Source: Ornithodoros turicata
Taxonomy: Eukaryota > Arthropoda > Arachnida > Ixodida > Argasidae
Assembly (NCBI RefSeq): GCF_037126465.1
Contig: NW_026999471.1
Coordinates: forward strand, 124,001-188,000
Reading direction: 5' to 3'
DNA length: 64,000 bases
Part shown: piece after piece, positions 1 to 13,383 of the stretch
Position numbering within the stretch: the first letter of the stretch is position 1
Layout of the letters: each line of letters starts with the position of its first letter
Notes under the pieces: generated by a model
Told to the model about the DNA's origin: nothing
Database searches by the model: none
Seen by the model: only the letters and a program-made list of their open reading frames with translations
Made by a program: the position numbers and the translations under genes

Positions 1-2239
1 GCTCCGCGGCCGCTACGCATACGCGCTCCTAGCGCCCTCTGGGGCGACCACCTCCGAGAGGCTAAGAGTGAAGAGCATTCCTGCGCCCCCTGCTGGCCGT
101 TCTCATTGGTCGTGAGGCTAAGAGAGAAGAGCATTCCTGCGCCCCCTGCTGGCCGTTCTCATTGGTCGTGACGTCATCCTATTGTCTCAGGGCTACCCTG
201 TTTTTTTCCATTAATGCTCCTTTGGTCAATCTACAATGAAGCCACAGTATGACGTCATCATGCACCTGCGTGGCTCAAGGACGCGTACGCTCTAGACAGG
301 GGACCTATTATTTATTGAATCACTATCCCATGATTATTTCCTTTATTCTTCTATAACGATTGAATAGGAAACTATTGCAGAAGAGCACCATGCATGAAAG
401 CTGATCGTAGGAATTCCAAAGTCTTACTAAATGAGACTTGCAAAAGAACAAACTATCCTAACACGTAACTCCATCAACGGCAAATAAGAGGACTAGGTAC
501 TCAACAAATCAACAAAGAGTACGGGTAAACAGGAGCGCAGAACTCAGGGCAGCACTATCGTCAAGACAACAATGTTCCTTGTCAAAAAATAAAAAAATAA
601 AAAACGTCAACACAGGAAAGCATGCATATCGGGGCATGTCAGAACACGTCAGCACAAATTGTACGACTGCTGGGCAACAGAGGAAAACAAACAAACACTT
701 GAACAGAGTGAAAAAGACACTCACCATCATTTTTCCCGTTCACAGCATTCCCTCATTGTAAATCCGCTCGTCACAAAATCCACCTGCATCGTCGAACACC
801 ATTCACCAGTGACGAACCACACATCCGCACCCCATCAGAGGCAGACAGAACCCCACCGAAGCTACGCTCTTCCACTGACGGCCAACGCCAGGAGCAGAAT
901 TTGCGTGTCGAGACCCGTCAGTGTCCAAGAGAGAAGTGAAACCTTGCGCCCCCTGCAGGCCGTTCTCATTGGTCGTGATGTCATCCTATCGTCTCAGGGC
1001 TACACAGTTTTTTTCCACTAATGCTCCTCTAGACAAGGTCAACCTGAAACAATAGTCTCTCGGTATGCGGTCATCATGCAGGTGCGTGGCTCAAGGACGC
1101 GTACGCTCTAGACAGGGCACCTGTTATTTATTGAATCACTATCCCTAGATTATTTCCTTTATTCTACTATAATGATTGCGTAGGGAACTATTGCAGAAAA
1201 ACACCATAGACAAGAGGAGATTGTAGCATTTCATTCCCAAAGTCTTACTGTACAGGAAAAAAAAAAAAGGTTCAGCAAGACATAAAGTCACACACCTGTC
1301 CCCCTCGCGGTTACTCTCTGAACTAAATGAATCGCAAAATTATTAAGAATAGCTCTACTCCCATTCAAGGCAGCACTATCGTCAAGAATATGCCTTGTAC
1401 AAAAGGAAAAAAACTACATGCAGAAGGAAAGCATGTCAGAACAAGCCCAGGCATGTCAGCACATGTTTGTCAGACAAGGGGGGAAAAAGCGAAAAGAAAC
1501 AAAGAAGGAAACCAGCATCAAACTATTTCTTCTTATTCAAAAACAGTGCTCATCATAAATCTGCCCAGGACAATACACAATATTTTTCTATTGCCACACT
1601 TTTTTCCAGTAACGGTCAATGCATTGCTACAGACTGCGTGACGTCATCACATCCTGTCTGAAGAAGAAGACACCGGCAAAGACTCCTATTATTTATTGAA
1701 TCGCAAGATTATTTCCTTTGTCCTACTCTTAATGACATTGATTCTCTCATTAAAATTCAACAAAAAAGCACCCCGCATATTAACGATTTTCACCCCAAAG
1801 GCTCATCATGGTCATTAGAATTACAGTAAACTGCCACTGCTCTTTTAAAATAATAAGTGAGACCACTCAACATCACCTCCAGGCTTATGTAATACATGAC
1901 CCTTTCTATGCTCATACATTCGTTGTCTGAGGCTACACCTGCGAGCAAAAAAGGCGCGGAAGCCGGGTGGGCAAAGTTCCATTCGCGCATTGCGAGCAAA
2001 AAGGCGCGAAAGCACAAGACAGAACGCCTTTACGGGAACACGATAGCATTCCTATACTATATTAATGATTATTGCATTGCAGTTTAGAAAAACTACAACT
2101 AAACTATAATTTTAGGAGCCCAACTTTCTATGGAAACTATAATTGCCCTATTACTTGAATCGCTACTAATGAAGCGCTCCAATTGTTTCTCTCTTCCCAT
2201 TTCAGCCTTGTCATGCAGGGAAGCAGACTCATATCCAAA

Positions 2240-4330
2240 ATAATTAATTTACAGTGAGGGTGCCGTGCTTCTGGAATTCCTATCCTGCGCTCAGATGCAA
2301 GCATTTCTTCACGGATACCTTTAACAGCTGACTTCCTCAACATATCGAACACCCAACAAAATCAAACAAACAATCAGAGAAACCCTCTTCTCAGCTGCAC
2401 CATGCGACTTTCTTCTGCGTAAAATCGGTGATTTGAAGAAGAGAGCAGCGAAAAATTGCGCGCGCTTGTGCTCGACCTGAAGCATATGCCAATACCCAAG
2501 AAAAAGGCACTCATGTCTGGTATCTGATAGTGCCACATACACAGATGCATTGCCCTTGCGTAAAGAAAGCACAGGACACGGATACACAAATTTCCTTAGG
2601 TGAGCAGGGAAAAGGCTTAAGACCACAGGTCACGACACATCGCCACGCGGCTAGCACAACATGACACCAACAAGATACTAGCAGCGGGAAGAACTGCAAC
2701 ACTGCTAAACAAGTCCAGACATGCCACGATGGCGTCACAAATCAGGAAGAAAAAAAAAGCACACGCACGCACGCACAGAGGACAACGCATTAAACACACG
2801 GAGCGCTCAGGAATAATCGTAGCGTCACCGCACATCGCTACGAAGCTAAACGTCTAACACAAGACGACACCAACAAGATATTAGCGAAGGGTAAACATTG
2901 CAACACTACCGAACAAGTCCAGACATGCGACATCGCATACAAAACACTGCTCATCGGGGAAAAGGCCTAAGCCTGCAGGGGATCATCATAGAGCGTACAC
3001 AACTTCATTTTTTCTATTTTGCGTAAACTAAACGCGGTCTGCTTGGAAAACGACGTACAAATTTTCTTAAGGAGCAGAGAAATATTTCTACTCCGTGCTC
3101 AGATACCAGCATTTCTGCTCAAAAACCTGCAAAATTAAACACTGCTTACTTCGTCAAGATATCGAACAAAATCAAACAAACAACCCCACTTCCACTGGTA
3201 GAACACTATTCAGCTTTACGCAGGAGGCTTTCTTCTACATAAAAAGTAGAGAAAATAAGAAAAGAGCAGCGAAATATTACACGCACATTTGCTTGACTTA
3301 AAAAACCTGAAGCATATGCCAATAAACCAAGAAAAAGACACTCATGTCTGGTATCTGATAGTGCCACATACACAGACGCATTGCCCTTGCGTAAAGAAAG
3401 CACAGGACAGGGATACACAAATATCCTTAGGTGAGCAGGGAAAAGGCTTAAGACCTCAGGTCACCACACATCGCCACGCGGCTAGCACAACATGACACCA
3501 ACAACATACTAGCGGCGGGAAGAACTGCAACACTGCTAAACAAGTCCAGACATGCCACGATGACGTCACAAATCAGGGGAAAAAGCACACGCATGCACGC
3601 ACAGAGGACAACGCATTAAACACACAAAGCGCTCAGGAATAATCGTAGCGTTACCGCACATCGCTACGAAGCTCAACGTCTAACACAAGACGGCAGCAAC
3701 AAGATATTAGCGAAGGGTAAAAATTGCAACACTACTGAACAAGTCTAGACATGCGACATCGAATGCGAAAACACTGGTGATCGGGGAAAAGGCCTAAGCC
3801 TGCGGTGGATCATCATAGAGCATACACAACTTCATTTTTCTATTCTGCGTAAACTAAACGCGGTCTGCTTGGAAAACGACGTACAAATTTTCTTAGGGAG
3901 CAGAGAAATATATAAATTTGTACTCCGTGCTCAGATACCAGCATTTCTGCTCAAAAACCTGCAAAATTAAGCTCTTCTTACTTCGTCAAGATATCGAACA
4001 CCCAACAAAATCAAACAAACAAACAACCCCACTTCCACTGGTAGAACACTATTCAGCTTTTACGCAGGAGGCTTTCTTCTACATAAAAAGTAGAGAAAAT
4101 AAGAAAAGAGCAGCGAAATATTGCACGCAATTTTGCTCGCATAGCTATAAGAGAAAAAAATAAATAAAAGAACGACGCACACACTAATAAACTGTGACAA
4201 AGACACCCATTTCTGCTATCAGATAATTATTGCATAATGCTAAATACTCATTTGCATTGGCCCTGCGTGAAGAAAGCACAGGACAGGGATACACAATCTA
4301 TCTTAAGCGAGCACGGAGAGTCACTTCTAC
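2240..4330. repeat. Direct subrepeats (~830-bp period) inside the left arm
   Basis: Blocks recur at a spacing of about 830 bp. Examples are the stretch at 3099-3300 against 3930-4140, and 2488-2990 against 3317-3830. The last copy diverges after ~4160. The mirror image of this array lies in the right arm at about 8050-10140. A smaller duplication in the same arm pairs ~81-310 with ~936-1115. Confidence 0.8.
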
Positions 4331-4699
4331 TCGAACAGATTAATACCATAAAGTCTGAATTTTTGCGAAGAAAATAAAGCCTGAACAGCGCTACGAAGGT
4401 GACAGACACATACTAACAACCAAACAAACACTTATTCGAGTCTGTACTATCTTTTAAAAAATAACGAAAGCACACATTAAAAAAATCAAATCGGCTAGGT
4501 AGCCTACCAGACGTTGTGCCTTAAAGTTGGCTGCACGCAATGCGCGGAAGCATGCTGTGAAGCCAACTTGCGGTTTTGCTGGATGCACATGAAGTCCGAT
4601 TCCAATTGGAAATCGCGCTAATGACGTGCCAAACGTGGAATTTTCGCAAGATTAATCCCAATACCTGGAATTCTGTTCATTTTAGCGGGAATGCTGGCG

Positions 4700-4831
4700 C
4701 TTGTGCTCCATTATTCGAAATTTTCGAATATTCGAATTTCTCGATTATCAAATTTTCGAATACGAATAGGGTTGGAATATCAACAATATTCGAACAATAT
4801 TCGAAATTTCGAATATTCGCACACCTCTAGT
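4700..4831. repeat. TTCGAA/ATATTCG-rich repeat
   Basis: A dense run of TTCGAA and AATATTCG words ends in GCACACCTCTAG. The ending resembles the terminal repeats of hAT-like MITEs, including the one at 63726-63915. A mirrored copy lies at ~7555-7685. It is probably the remnant of a small DNA element captured inside the palindrome. Confidence 0.5.
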
Positions 4832-6128
4832 GAATACTGACACTCAACGATATATAACAAAAAACAAAACAAATTCCATTCTCATGAACTCTCCTCTACC
4901 GAGCGGCTTTCTCCTGCTCTACCTGGATGCTGACTTCTCCCCGCCTCACCTACATTCTGAGTAAAAGCAGTGACAGAAGAAAAGAACCGCGAAAAATTAC
5001 ACGCATTTGTGTCACAGGACAGGGATACACAAATTTGCTTAAGTGAGCAGGGAAAAGGCTTAAGTCGTACCGCTCAGGAATAATCGGAGAATCACCGCTA
5101 ATCGCTACGCGGCTAGCGCTTGAACAGCGCTACGAACGTGACAGATACATACTAACTAACAAACAAACACTTCTATTCATTTCTATTGATAAAGGCGTAA
5201 ACCACACTACAAAAACAAAGCACGCTGCTTCAGGAAAGCGTATCAAATGCATCGCAACAGGACCGGCTCTCATAAAATAGCCTGCCCAAAACGAAGACTT
5301 CACCAGGTTCGCGAGGTAATTCCATTAAAAACGCTCTCGGTCTATCCTACAGATAGCGATGCAAGCGCTGCTACCCTTATTTTTTAAGCCACTATTCCAC
5401 GCAATAGTACATAAATGTATCACTCGTGTCACATGAAAAGGCACACACAAAGAACTTACTTGTCAAGTGGGATCCCTGGTTCAGGAAAGCGCGCGCGCCC
5501 GCGCGCACACATACACAGACACACACTCACATTTTCACACTCACAAACACAAAGTCTATTCTCACAACCACATAAATCCATATTATTCCTCAGGTCAATA
5601 ATTATCCTACCATCGTCAAAAGATGGCTCACTCTTGTATGCGATCGCAAAGCGATAGGTCCTCGTTCCGGATGTAATAGGATATCGCCACTCGGCCGACG
5701 CGAACCAAAAAAGAAAGAAAGGAATGCGCGTTCGCTATACCTCCACAAAGAAAATGGTGCCGTGCTTCTACGCAGCGCTCATCATACAGGAGTGAATTGT
5801 CTTCCTCGTTTTCCTTTTATTTTCTTGCACCCATATATTTTGCAAGAATACTATAGAGCAGAACGGACAAATGTGAACATCATTCGCTACACACTGTAGC
5901 TCTCATCATTTTTAAACCAAACCACTTAACATGTGTTCATAGGTCTTCACTAAATAGGTGAGCCGATAATGACTCAAAATGAAATGAAATCAAATAAAAT
6001 AATCATTCCAGCATCGCTGGCTGCAAGCTTGGGTACCCTGCTTGGGTCTGCTGGCGCTGGAATAAAAGATTTATCGCGAGGGTACTACAATGGTGAGCTC
6101 TGCTGCTGTTTAAGTGATAAAACAGTGC

Positions 6129-6255
6129 TCCTGAACCGCGCCCCACGCGAGCCGCGCGCGGACCCGTTCTCGGGACGCGACGCGCGCGATTCCCCGTGCG
6201 AGCGCAACGCGGGCCTCGCGGTTTGGACGCGCGCGATCCCTTTCCCCGAGCAGGC
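6129..6255. other. Unpaired CpG-rich spacer at the palindrome centre
   Basis: This 127-bp stretch joins the two arms and is not self-complementary along its length. It is very GC-rich, with many CGCG words, whereas the flanking arms are AT-rich. It would form the loop if the arms paired. I recognise no gene in it. Confidence 0.75.
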
Positions 6256-9200
6256 GCACTGTTTTATCACTTAAACAGCAGCAGAGCTCACCATTGTAGT
6301 ACCCTCGCGATAAATCTTTTATTCCAGCGCCAGCAGACCCAAGCAGGGTACCCAAGCTTGCAGCCAGCGATGCTGGAATGATTATTTTATTTGATTTCAT
6401 TTCATTTTGAGTCATTATCGGCTCACCTATTTAGTGAAGACCTATGAACACATGTTAAGTGGTTTGGTTTAAAAATGATGAGAGCTACAGTGTGTAGCGA
6501 ATGACGTTCACATTTGTCCGTTCTGCTCTATAGTATTCTTGCAAAATATATGGGTGCAAGAAAATAAAAGGAAAACGAAGAAGACAATTCACTCCTGTAT
6601 GATGAGTGCTGCGTAGAAGCACGGCACCATTTTCTTTGTGGAGGTATAGCGAACGCGCATTCCTTTCTTTCTTTTTTGGTTCGCGTCGGCCGAGTGGCGA
6701 TATCCTATTACATCCGGAACGAGGACCTATCGCTTTGCGATCGCATACAAGAGTGAGCCATCTTTTGACGATGGTAGGATAATTATTGACCTGAGGAATA
6801 ATATGGATTTATGTGGTTGTGAGAATAGACTTTGTGTTTGTGAGTGTGAAAATGTGAGTGTGTGTCTGTGTATGTGTGCGCGCGGGCGCGCGCGCTTTCC
6901 TGAACCAGGGATCCCACTTGACAAGTAAGTTCTTTGTGTGTGCCTTTTCATGTGACACGAGTGATACATTTATGTACTATTGCGTGGAATAGTGGCTTAA
7001 AAAATAAGGGTAGCAGCGCTTGCATCGCTATCTGTAGGATAGACCGAGAGCGTTTTTAATGGAATTACCTCGCGAACCTGGTGAAGTCTTCGTTTTGGGC
7101 AGGCTATTTTATGAGAGCCGGTCCTGTTGCGATGCATTTGATACGCTTTCCTGAAGCAGCGTGCTTTGTTTTTGTAGTGTGGTTTACGCCTTTATCAATA
7201 GAAATGAATAGAAGTGTTTGTTTGTTAGTTAGTATGTATCTGTCACGTTCGTAGCGCTGTTCAAGCGCTAGCCGCGTAGCGATTAGCGGTGATTCTCCGA
7301 TTATTCCTGAGCGGTACGACTTAAGCCTTTTCCCTGCTCACTTAAGCAAATTTGTGTATCCCTGTCCTGTGACACAAATGCGTGTAATTTTTCGCGGTTC
7401 TTTTCTTCTGTCACTGCTTTTACTCAGAATGTAGGTGAGGCGGGGAGAAGTCAGCATCCAGGTAGAGCAGGAGAAAGCCGCTCGGTAGAGGAGAGTTCAT
7501 GAGAATGGAATTTGTTTTGTTTTTTGTTATATATCGTTGAGTGTCAGTATTCACTAGTGGTGTGCGAATATTCGAAATTTCGAATATTGTTCGAATATTG
7601 TTGATATTCCAACCCTATTCGTATTCGAAAATTTGATAATCGAGAAATTCGAATATTCGAAAATTTCGAATAATGGAGCACAAGCGCCAGCATTCCCGCT
7701 AAAATGAACAGAATTCCAGGTATTGGGATTAATCTTGCGAAAATTCCACGTTTGGCACGTCATTAGCGCGATTTCCAATTGGAATCGGACTTCATGTGCA
7801 TCCAGCAAAACCGCAAGTTGGCTTCACAGCATGCTTCCGCGCATAGCGTGCAGCCAACTTTAAGGCACAACGTCTGGTAGGCTACCTAGCCGTTTTGATT
7901 TTTTTAATGTGTGCTTTCGTTATTTTTTAAAAGATAGTACAGACTCGAAGAAGTGTTTGTTTGGTTGTTAGTATGTGTCTGTCACCTTCGTAGCGCTGTT
8001 CAGGCTTTATTTTCTTCGCAAAAATTCAGACTTTATGGTATTAATCTGTTCGAGTAGAAGTGACTTTCCGTGCTCGCTTAAGATAGATTGTGTATCCCTG
8101 TCCTGTGCTTTCTTCACGCAGGGCCAATGCAAATGAGTATTTAGCATTATGCAATAATTATCTGATAGCAGAAATGGGTGTCTTTGTCACAGTTTATTAG
8201 TGTGTGCGTCGTTCTTTTATTTATTTTTTTCTCTTATAGCTATGCGAGCAAAATTGCGTGCAATATTTCGCTGCTCTTTTCTTATTTTCTCTACTTTTTA
8301 TGTAGAAGAAAGCCTCCTGCGTAAAAGCTGAATAGTGTTCTACCAGTGGAAGTGGGGTTGTTTGTTTGTTTGATTTTGTTGGGTGTTCGATATCTTGACG
8401 AAGTAAGAAGAGCTTAATTTTGCAGGTTTTTGAGCAGAAATGCTGGTATCTGAGCACGGAGTACAAATTTATATATTTCTCTGCTCCCTAAGAAAATTTG
8501 TACGTCGTTTTCCAAGCAGACCGCGTTTAGTTTACGCAGAATAGAAAAATGAAGTTGTGTATGCTCTATGATGATCCGCCGCAGGCTTAGGCCTTTTCCC
8601 CGATCACCAGTGTTTTCGCATTCGATGTCGCATGTCTAGACTTGTTCAGTAGTGTTGCAATTTTTACCCTTCGCTAATATCTTGTTGCTGCCGTCTTGTG
8701 TTAGACGTTGAGCTTCGTAGCGATGTGCGGTAACGCTACGATTATTCCTGAGCGCTTTGTGTGTTTAATGCGTTGTCCTCTGTGCGTGCATGCGTGTGCT
8801 TTTTCCCCTGATTTGTGACGTCATCGTGGCATGTCTGGACTTGTTTAGCAGTGTTGCAGTTCTTCCCGCCGCTAGTATGTTGTTGGTGTCATGTTGTGCT
8901 AGCCGCGTGGCGATGTGTGGTGACCTGAGGTCTTAAGCCTTTTCCCTGCTCACCTAAGGATATTTGTGTATCCCTGTCCTGTGCTTTCTTTACGCAAGGG
9001 CAATGCGTCTGTGTATGTGGCACTATCAGATACCAGACATGAGTGTCTTTTTCTTGGTTTATTGGCATATGCTTCAGGTTTTTTAAGTCAAGCAAATGTG
9101 CGTGTAATATTTCGCTGCTCTTTTCTTATTTTCTCTACTTTTTATGTAGAAGAAAGCCTCCTGCGTAAAGCTGAATAGTGTTCTACCAGTGGAAGTGGGG

Positions 9201-12200
9201 TTGTTTGTTTGATTTTGTTCGATATTTTGACGAAGTAAGCAGTGTTTAATTTTGCAGGTTTTTGAGCAGAAATGCTGGTATCTGAGCACGGAGTAGAAAT
9301 ATTTCTCTGCTCCTTAAGAAAATTTGTACGTCGTTTTCCAAGCAGACCGCGTTTAGTTTACGCAAAATAGAAAAAATGAAGTTGTGTACGCTCTATGATG
9401 ATCCCCTGCAGGCTTAGGCCTTTTCCCCGATGAGCAGTGTTTTGTATGCGATGTCGCATGTCTGGACTTGTTCGGTAGTGTTGCAATGTTTACCCTTCGC
9501 TAATATCTTGTTGGTGTCGTCTTGTGTTAGACGTTTAGCTTCGTAGCGATGTGCGGTGACGCTACGATTATTCCTGAGCGCTCCGTGTGTTTAATGCGTT
9601 GTCCTCTGTGCGTGCGTGCGTGTGCTTTTTTTTTCTTCCTGATTTGTGACGCCATCGTGGCATGTCTGGACTTGTTTAGCAGTGTTGCAGTTCTTCCCGC
9701 TGCTAGTATCTTGTTGGTGTCATGTTGTGCTAGCCGCGTGGCGATGTGTCGTGACCTGTGGTCTTAAGCCTTTTCCCTGCTCACCTAAGGAAATTTGTGT
9801 ATCCGTGTCCTGTGCTTTCTTTACGCAAGGGCAATGCGTCTGTGTATGTGGCACTATCAGATACCAGACATGAGTGCCTTTTTCTTGGGTATTGGCATAT
9901 GCTTCAGGTCGAGCACAAGCGCGCGCAATTTTTCGCTGCTCTCTTCTTCAAATCACCGATTTTACGCAGAAGAAAGTCGCATGGTGCAGCTGAGAAGAGG
10001 GTTTCTCTGATTGTTTGTTTGATTTTGTTGGGTGTTCGATATGTTGAGGAAGTCAGCTGTTAAAGGTATCCGTGAAGAAATGCTTGCATCTGAGCGCAGG
10101 ATAGGAATTCCTGAAGCACGGCACCCTCACTGTAAATTAATTATTTTGGATATGAGTCTGCTTCCCTGCATGACAAGGCTGAAATGGGAAGAGAGAAACA
10201 ATTGGAGCGCTTCATTAGTAGCGATTCAAGTAATAGGGCAATTATAGTTTCCATAGAAAGTTGGGCTCCTAAAATTATAGTTTAGTTGTAGTTTTTCTAA
10301 ACTGCAATGCAATAATCATTAATATAGTATAGGAATGCTATCGTGTTCCCGTAAAGGCGTTCTGTCTTGTGCTTTCGCGCCTTTTTGCTCGCAATGCGCG
10401 AATGGAACTTTGCCCACCCGGCTTCCGCGCCTTTTTTGCTCGCAGGTGTAGCCTCAGACAACGAATGTATGAGCATAGAAAGGGTCATGTATTACATAAG
10501 CCTGGAGGTGATGTTGAGTGGTCTCACTTATTATTTTAAAAGAGCAGTGGCGGTTTACTGTAATTCTAATGACCATGATGAGCCTTTGGGGTGAAAATCG
10601 TTAATATGCGGGGTGCTTTTTTGTTGAATTTTAATGAGAGAATCAATGTCATTAAGAGTAGGACAAAGGAAATAATCTTGCGATTCAATAAATAATAGGA
10701 GTCTTTGCCGGTGTCTTCTTCTTCAGACAGGATGTGATGACGTCACGCAGTCTGTAGCAATGCATTGACCGTTACTGGAAAAAAGTGTGGCAATAGAAAA
10801 ATATTGTGTATTGTCCTGGGCAGATTTATGATGAGCACTGTTTTTGAATAAGAAGAAATAGTTTGATGCTGGTTTCCTTCTTTGTTTCTTTTCGCTTTTT
10901 CCCCCCTTGTCTGACAAACATGTGCTGACATGCCTGGGCTTGTTCTGACATGCTTTCCTTCTGCATGTAGTTTTTTTCCTTTTGTACAAGGCATATTCTT
11001 GACGATAGTGCTGCCTTGAATGGGAGTAGAGCTATTCTTAATAATTTTGCGATTCATTTAGTTCAGAGAGTAACCGCGAGGGGGACAGGTGTGTGACTTT
11101 GTCTTGCTGAACCTTTTTTTTTTTCCTGTACAGTAAGACTTTGGGAATGAAATGCTACAATCTCCTCTTGTCTATGGTGTTTTTCTGCAATAGTTCCCTA
11201 CGCAATCATTATAGTAGAATAAAGGAAATAATCTAGGGATAGTGATTCAATAAATAACAGGTGCCCTGTCTAGAGCGTACGCGTCCTTGAGCCACGCACC
11301 TGCATGATGACCACATACCGAGAGACTATTGTTTCAGGTTGACCTTGTCTAGAGGAGCATTAGTGGAAAAAAACTGTGTAGCCCTGAGACAATAGGATGA
11401 CGTCACGACCAATGAGAACGGCCTGCAGGGGGCGCAAGGTTTCACTTCTCTCTTGGACACTGACGGGTCTCGACACGCAAATTCTGCTCCTGGCGTTGGC
11501 CGTCAGTGGAAGAGCGTAGCTTCGGTGGGGTTCTGTCTGCCTCTGATGGGGTGCGGATGTGTGGTTCGTCACTGGTGAATGGTGTTCGACGATGCAGGTG
11601 GATTTTGTGACGAGCGGATTTACAATGAGGGAATGCTGTGAACGGGAAAAATGATGGTGAGTGTCTTTTTCACTCTGTTCAAGTGTTTGTTTGTTTTCCT
11701 CTGTTGCCCAGCAGTCGTACAATTTGTGCTGACGTGTTCTGACATGCCCCGATATGCATGCTTTCCTGTGTTGACGTTTTTTATTTTTTTATTTTTGACA
11801 AGGAACATTGTTATCTTGACGATAGTGCTGCCCTGAGTTCTGCGCTCCTGTTTACCCGTACTCTTTGTTGATTTGTTGAGTACCTAGTCCTCTTATTTGC
11901 CGTTGATGGAGTTACGTGTTAGGATATTTTGTTCTTTTGCAAGTCTCATTTAGTAAGACTTTGGAATTCCTACGATCAGCTTTCATGCATGGTGCTCTTC
12001 TGCAATAGTTTCCTATTCAATCGTTATAGAAGAATAAAGGAAATAATCATGGGATAGTGATTCAATAAATAATAGGTCCCCTGTCTAGAGCATACGCGTC
12101 CTTGAACCACGCAGGTGCATGATGACGTCATACTGTGGCTTCATTGTAGATTGACCAAAGGAGCATTAATGGAAAAAAACAGGGTAGCCCTGAGACAATA

Positions 12201-12379
12201 GGATGACGTCACGACCAATGAGAACGGCCAGCAGGGGGCGCAGGAATGCTCTTCTCTCTTAGCCTCACGACCAATGAGAACGGCCAGCAGGGGGCGCAGG
12301 AATGCTCTTCACTCTTAGCCTCTCGGAGGTGGTCGCCCCAGAGGGCGCTAGGAGCGCGTATGCGTAGCGGCCGCGGGGC
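6256..12379. repeat. Right arm of the inverted repeat
   Basis: This is the reverse complement of 1-6128, with position 1 pairing to about 12379. It has the same internal subrepeats in mirror order. Differences from the left arm include intact TGACGTCA at 11398-11405 where the left arm has TGATGTCA. A long transcript across both arms would fold into a multi-kilobase double-stranded RNA. Confidence 0.9.
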
Positions 12380-13090
12380 GGCGCCCCAGTCAGTTTCTCT
12401 CCGGCTGTCGCGGAAAGCAGACGTGCGCTCCCTGCGCTCGCTCAGTTTCTGGCGGGCTGTCACGGAGAGCAGTCGCATCGGTCTGTGCTCCTGCTGTGGT
12501 GAGTTGATTTGTTGTGTAACTAATGCTTTCGCCAACTTTGTTCCCGCTTTGTTTGCGATTTTCGTGCCAGTGCACGTCGGGTGCTGGTTGCTGTTGTCCG
12601 GGCATCCCCGCCATTTTCTATCTTCTTCTGCCTTGGGAACGGTTGTAGCGCTGGCGTGATTCTTAATAATTTTGTTGTGAGATTAGTTGAGAACCGCTAG
12701 GGGGTGCAGCTGCGGGGCTTTATACAGGACAAAAAAGCATTACGAGTCAGTTTCTGCCTGCCTCTCGGATGGAGCAGTCGCATGGTTCTGCGCTCCTGTT
12801 CTGGTGGGCTCATTTGTTGTGTAACTAATTCTTTTTGTTGTTAGCTATTGATGGTTTGCATACTCTTGCTTTACCAGCCTCTGTATTACGAGTGTTTTTC
12901 TCCTTGCATGCCCAGAGCTGTCCTAACTCGCCCAGACATGCCGTGATGACGTCACAGCTGACGTCACAGGATGTCCGGAACTGGTGGTCATAGCTGCGAT
13001 GCTTTGCAACCTGCCTCTGTGCTCCGTCGATGGTCAGCGGCCGTTACGGACCGCTTTCTTCAAGATGGCGTCGTTGATCTTCAATTAAAC
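12380..13090. repeat. Diverged subrepeats continuing the right arm
   Basis: No gene is visible. The segment 12411-12540 is partly repeated at 12735-12860. The latter also resembles 11835-11920 inside the right arm (shared CTGCGCTCCTGTT and the following T/G-rich stretch). TGACGTCA occurs at 12947-12954 and 12959-12966. The element therefore probably extends to ~13090, with the matching left part outside the window. Confidence 0.6.
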
Positions 13091-13129
13091 TTCTTCTCTC
13101 CACTCTATCTCTATTTTTTTTCTTTTTTA

Positions 13130-13300
13130 TGGACTCTCATAGTGCACAACGCTCAGCTGGTCTGGACACGAGTTAGACGTTCCCCAATTAGTGTGGTGGC
13201 TCCCTGGAGGGTGCTGATTAATGTGGGGGGTCCCAATTAGCTCTAATTGCTAATTAAATCGTGTTCAGGCCAGTTGGGCGTTGTGCACTATGAGAGTCCA
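13130..13300. mobile_element. Short hairpin MITE
   Basis: The ends are perfect 23-bp inverted repeats at 13130-13152 and 13278-13300, beginning TGGACTCTCATAG. Weaker pairing continues inward to about 35 bp. The 171-bp unit has no coding capacity, which fits a non-autonomous DNA element. I could not identify a clear target duplication. Confidence 0.7.
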
Positions 13301-13383
13301 GTACCTACTACTATCGTACACATAATTTCTTTATCGCAGACATGTTGAGACTGCAAAGTTAAGATCGCACAATATGATGCGTC

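Larger units (their letters stand above)
1..6128. repeat. Left arm of a ~12.4-kb inverted repeat
   Basis: This arm is the reverse complement of 6256-12379. The two arms differ at scattered positions, mainly single substitutions (for example 979, 986 and 1066) plus a few 1-nt indels, so identity looks above 99%. The start of the window lies inside the arm. No open frame exceeds ~120 codons and none looks like a protein. The arm contains direct subrepeats (see 2240-4330), several TGACGTCA octamers and TTCGAA-rich DNA at 4700-4831. It looks like one half of a foldback-type element or a segmental palindrome. I see no transposase. Confidence 0.9.

Noticed and set aside
5969..6415. A conserved 101-codon ORF found on both strands
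   Set aside because: It is the same palindromic DNA read from each arm. There is no other support for coding.
1..12379. Palindrome as a pure read fold-back artefact
   Set aside because: The arms differ mainly by substitutions and the centre has a unique spacer. A misjoin of haplotypes is not excluded, so I list it as the refuting case.
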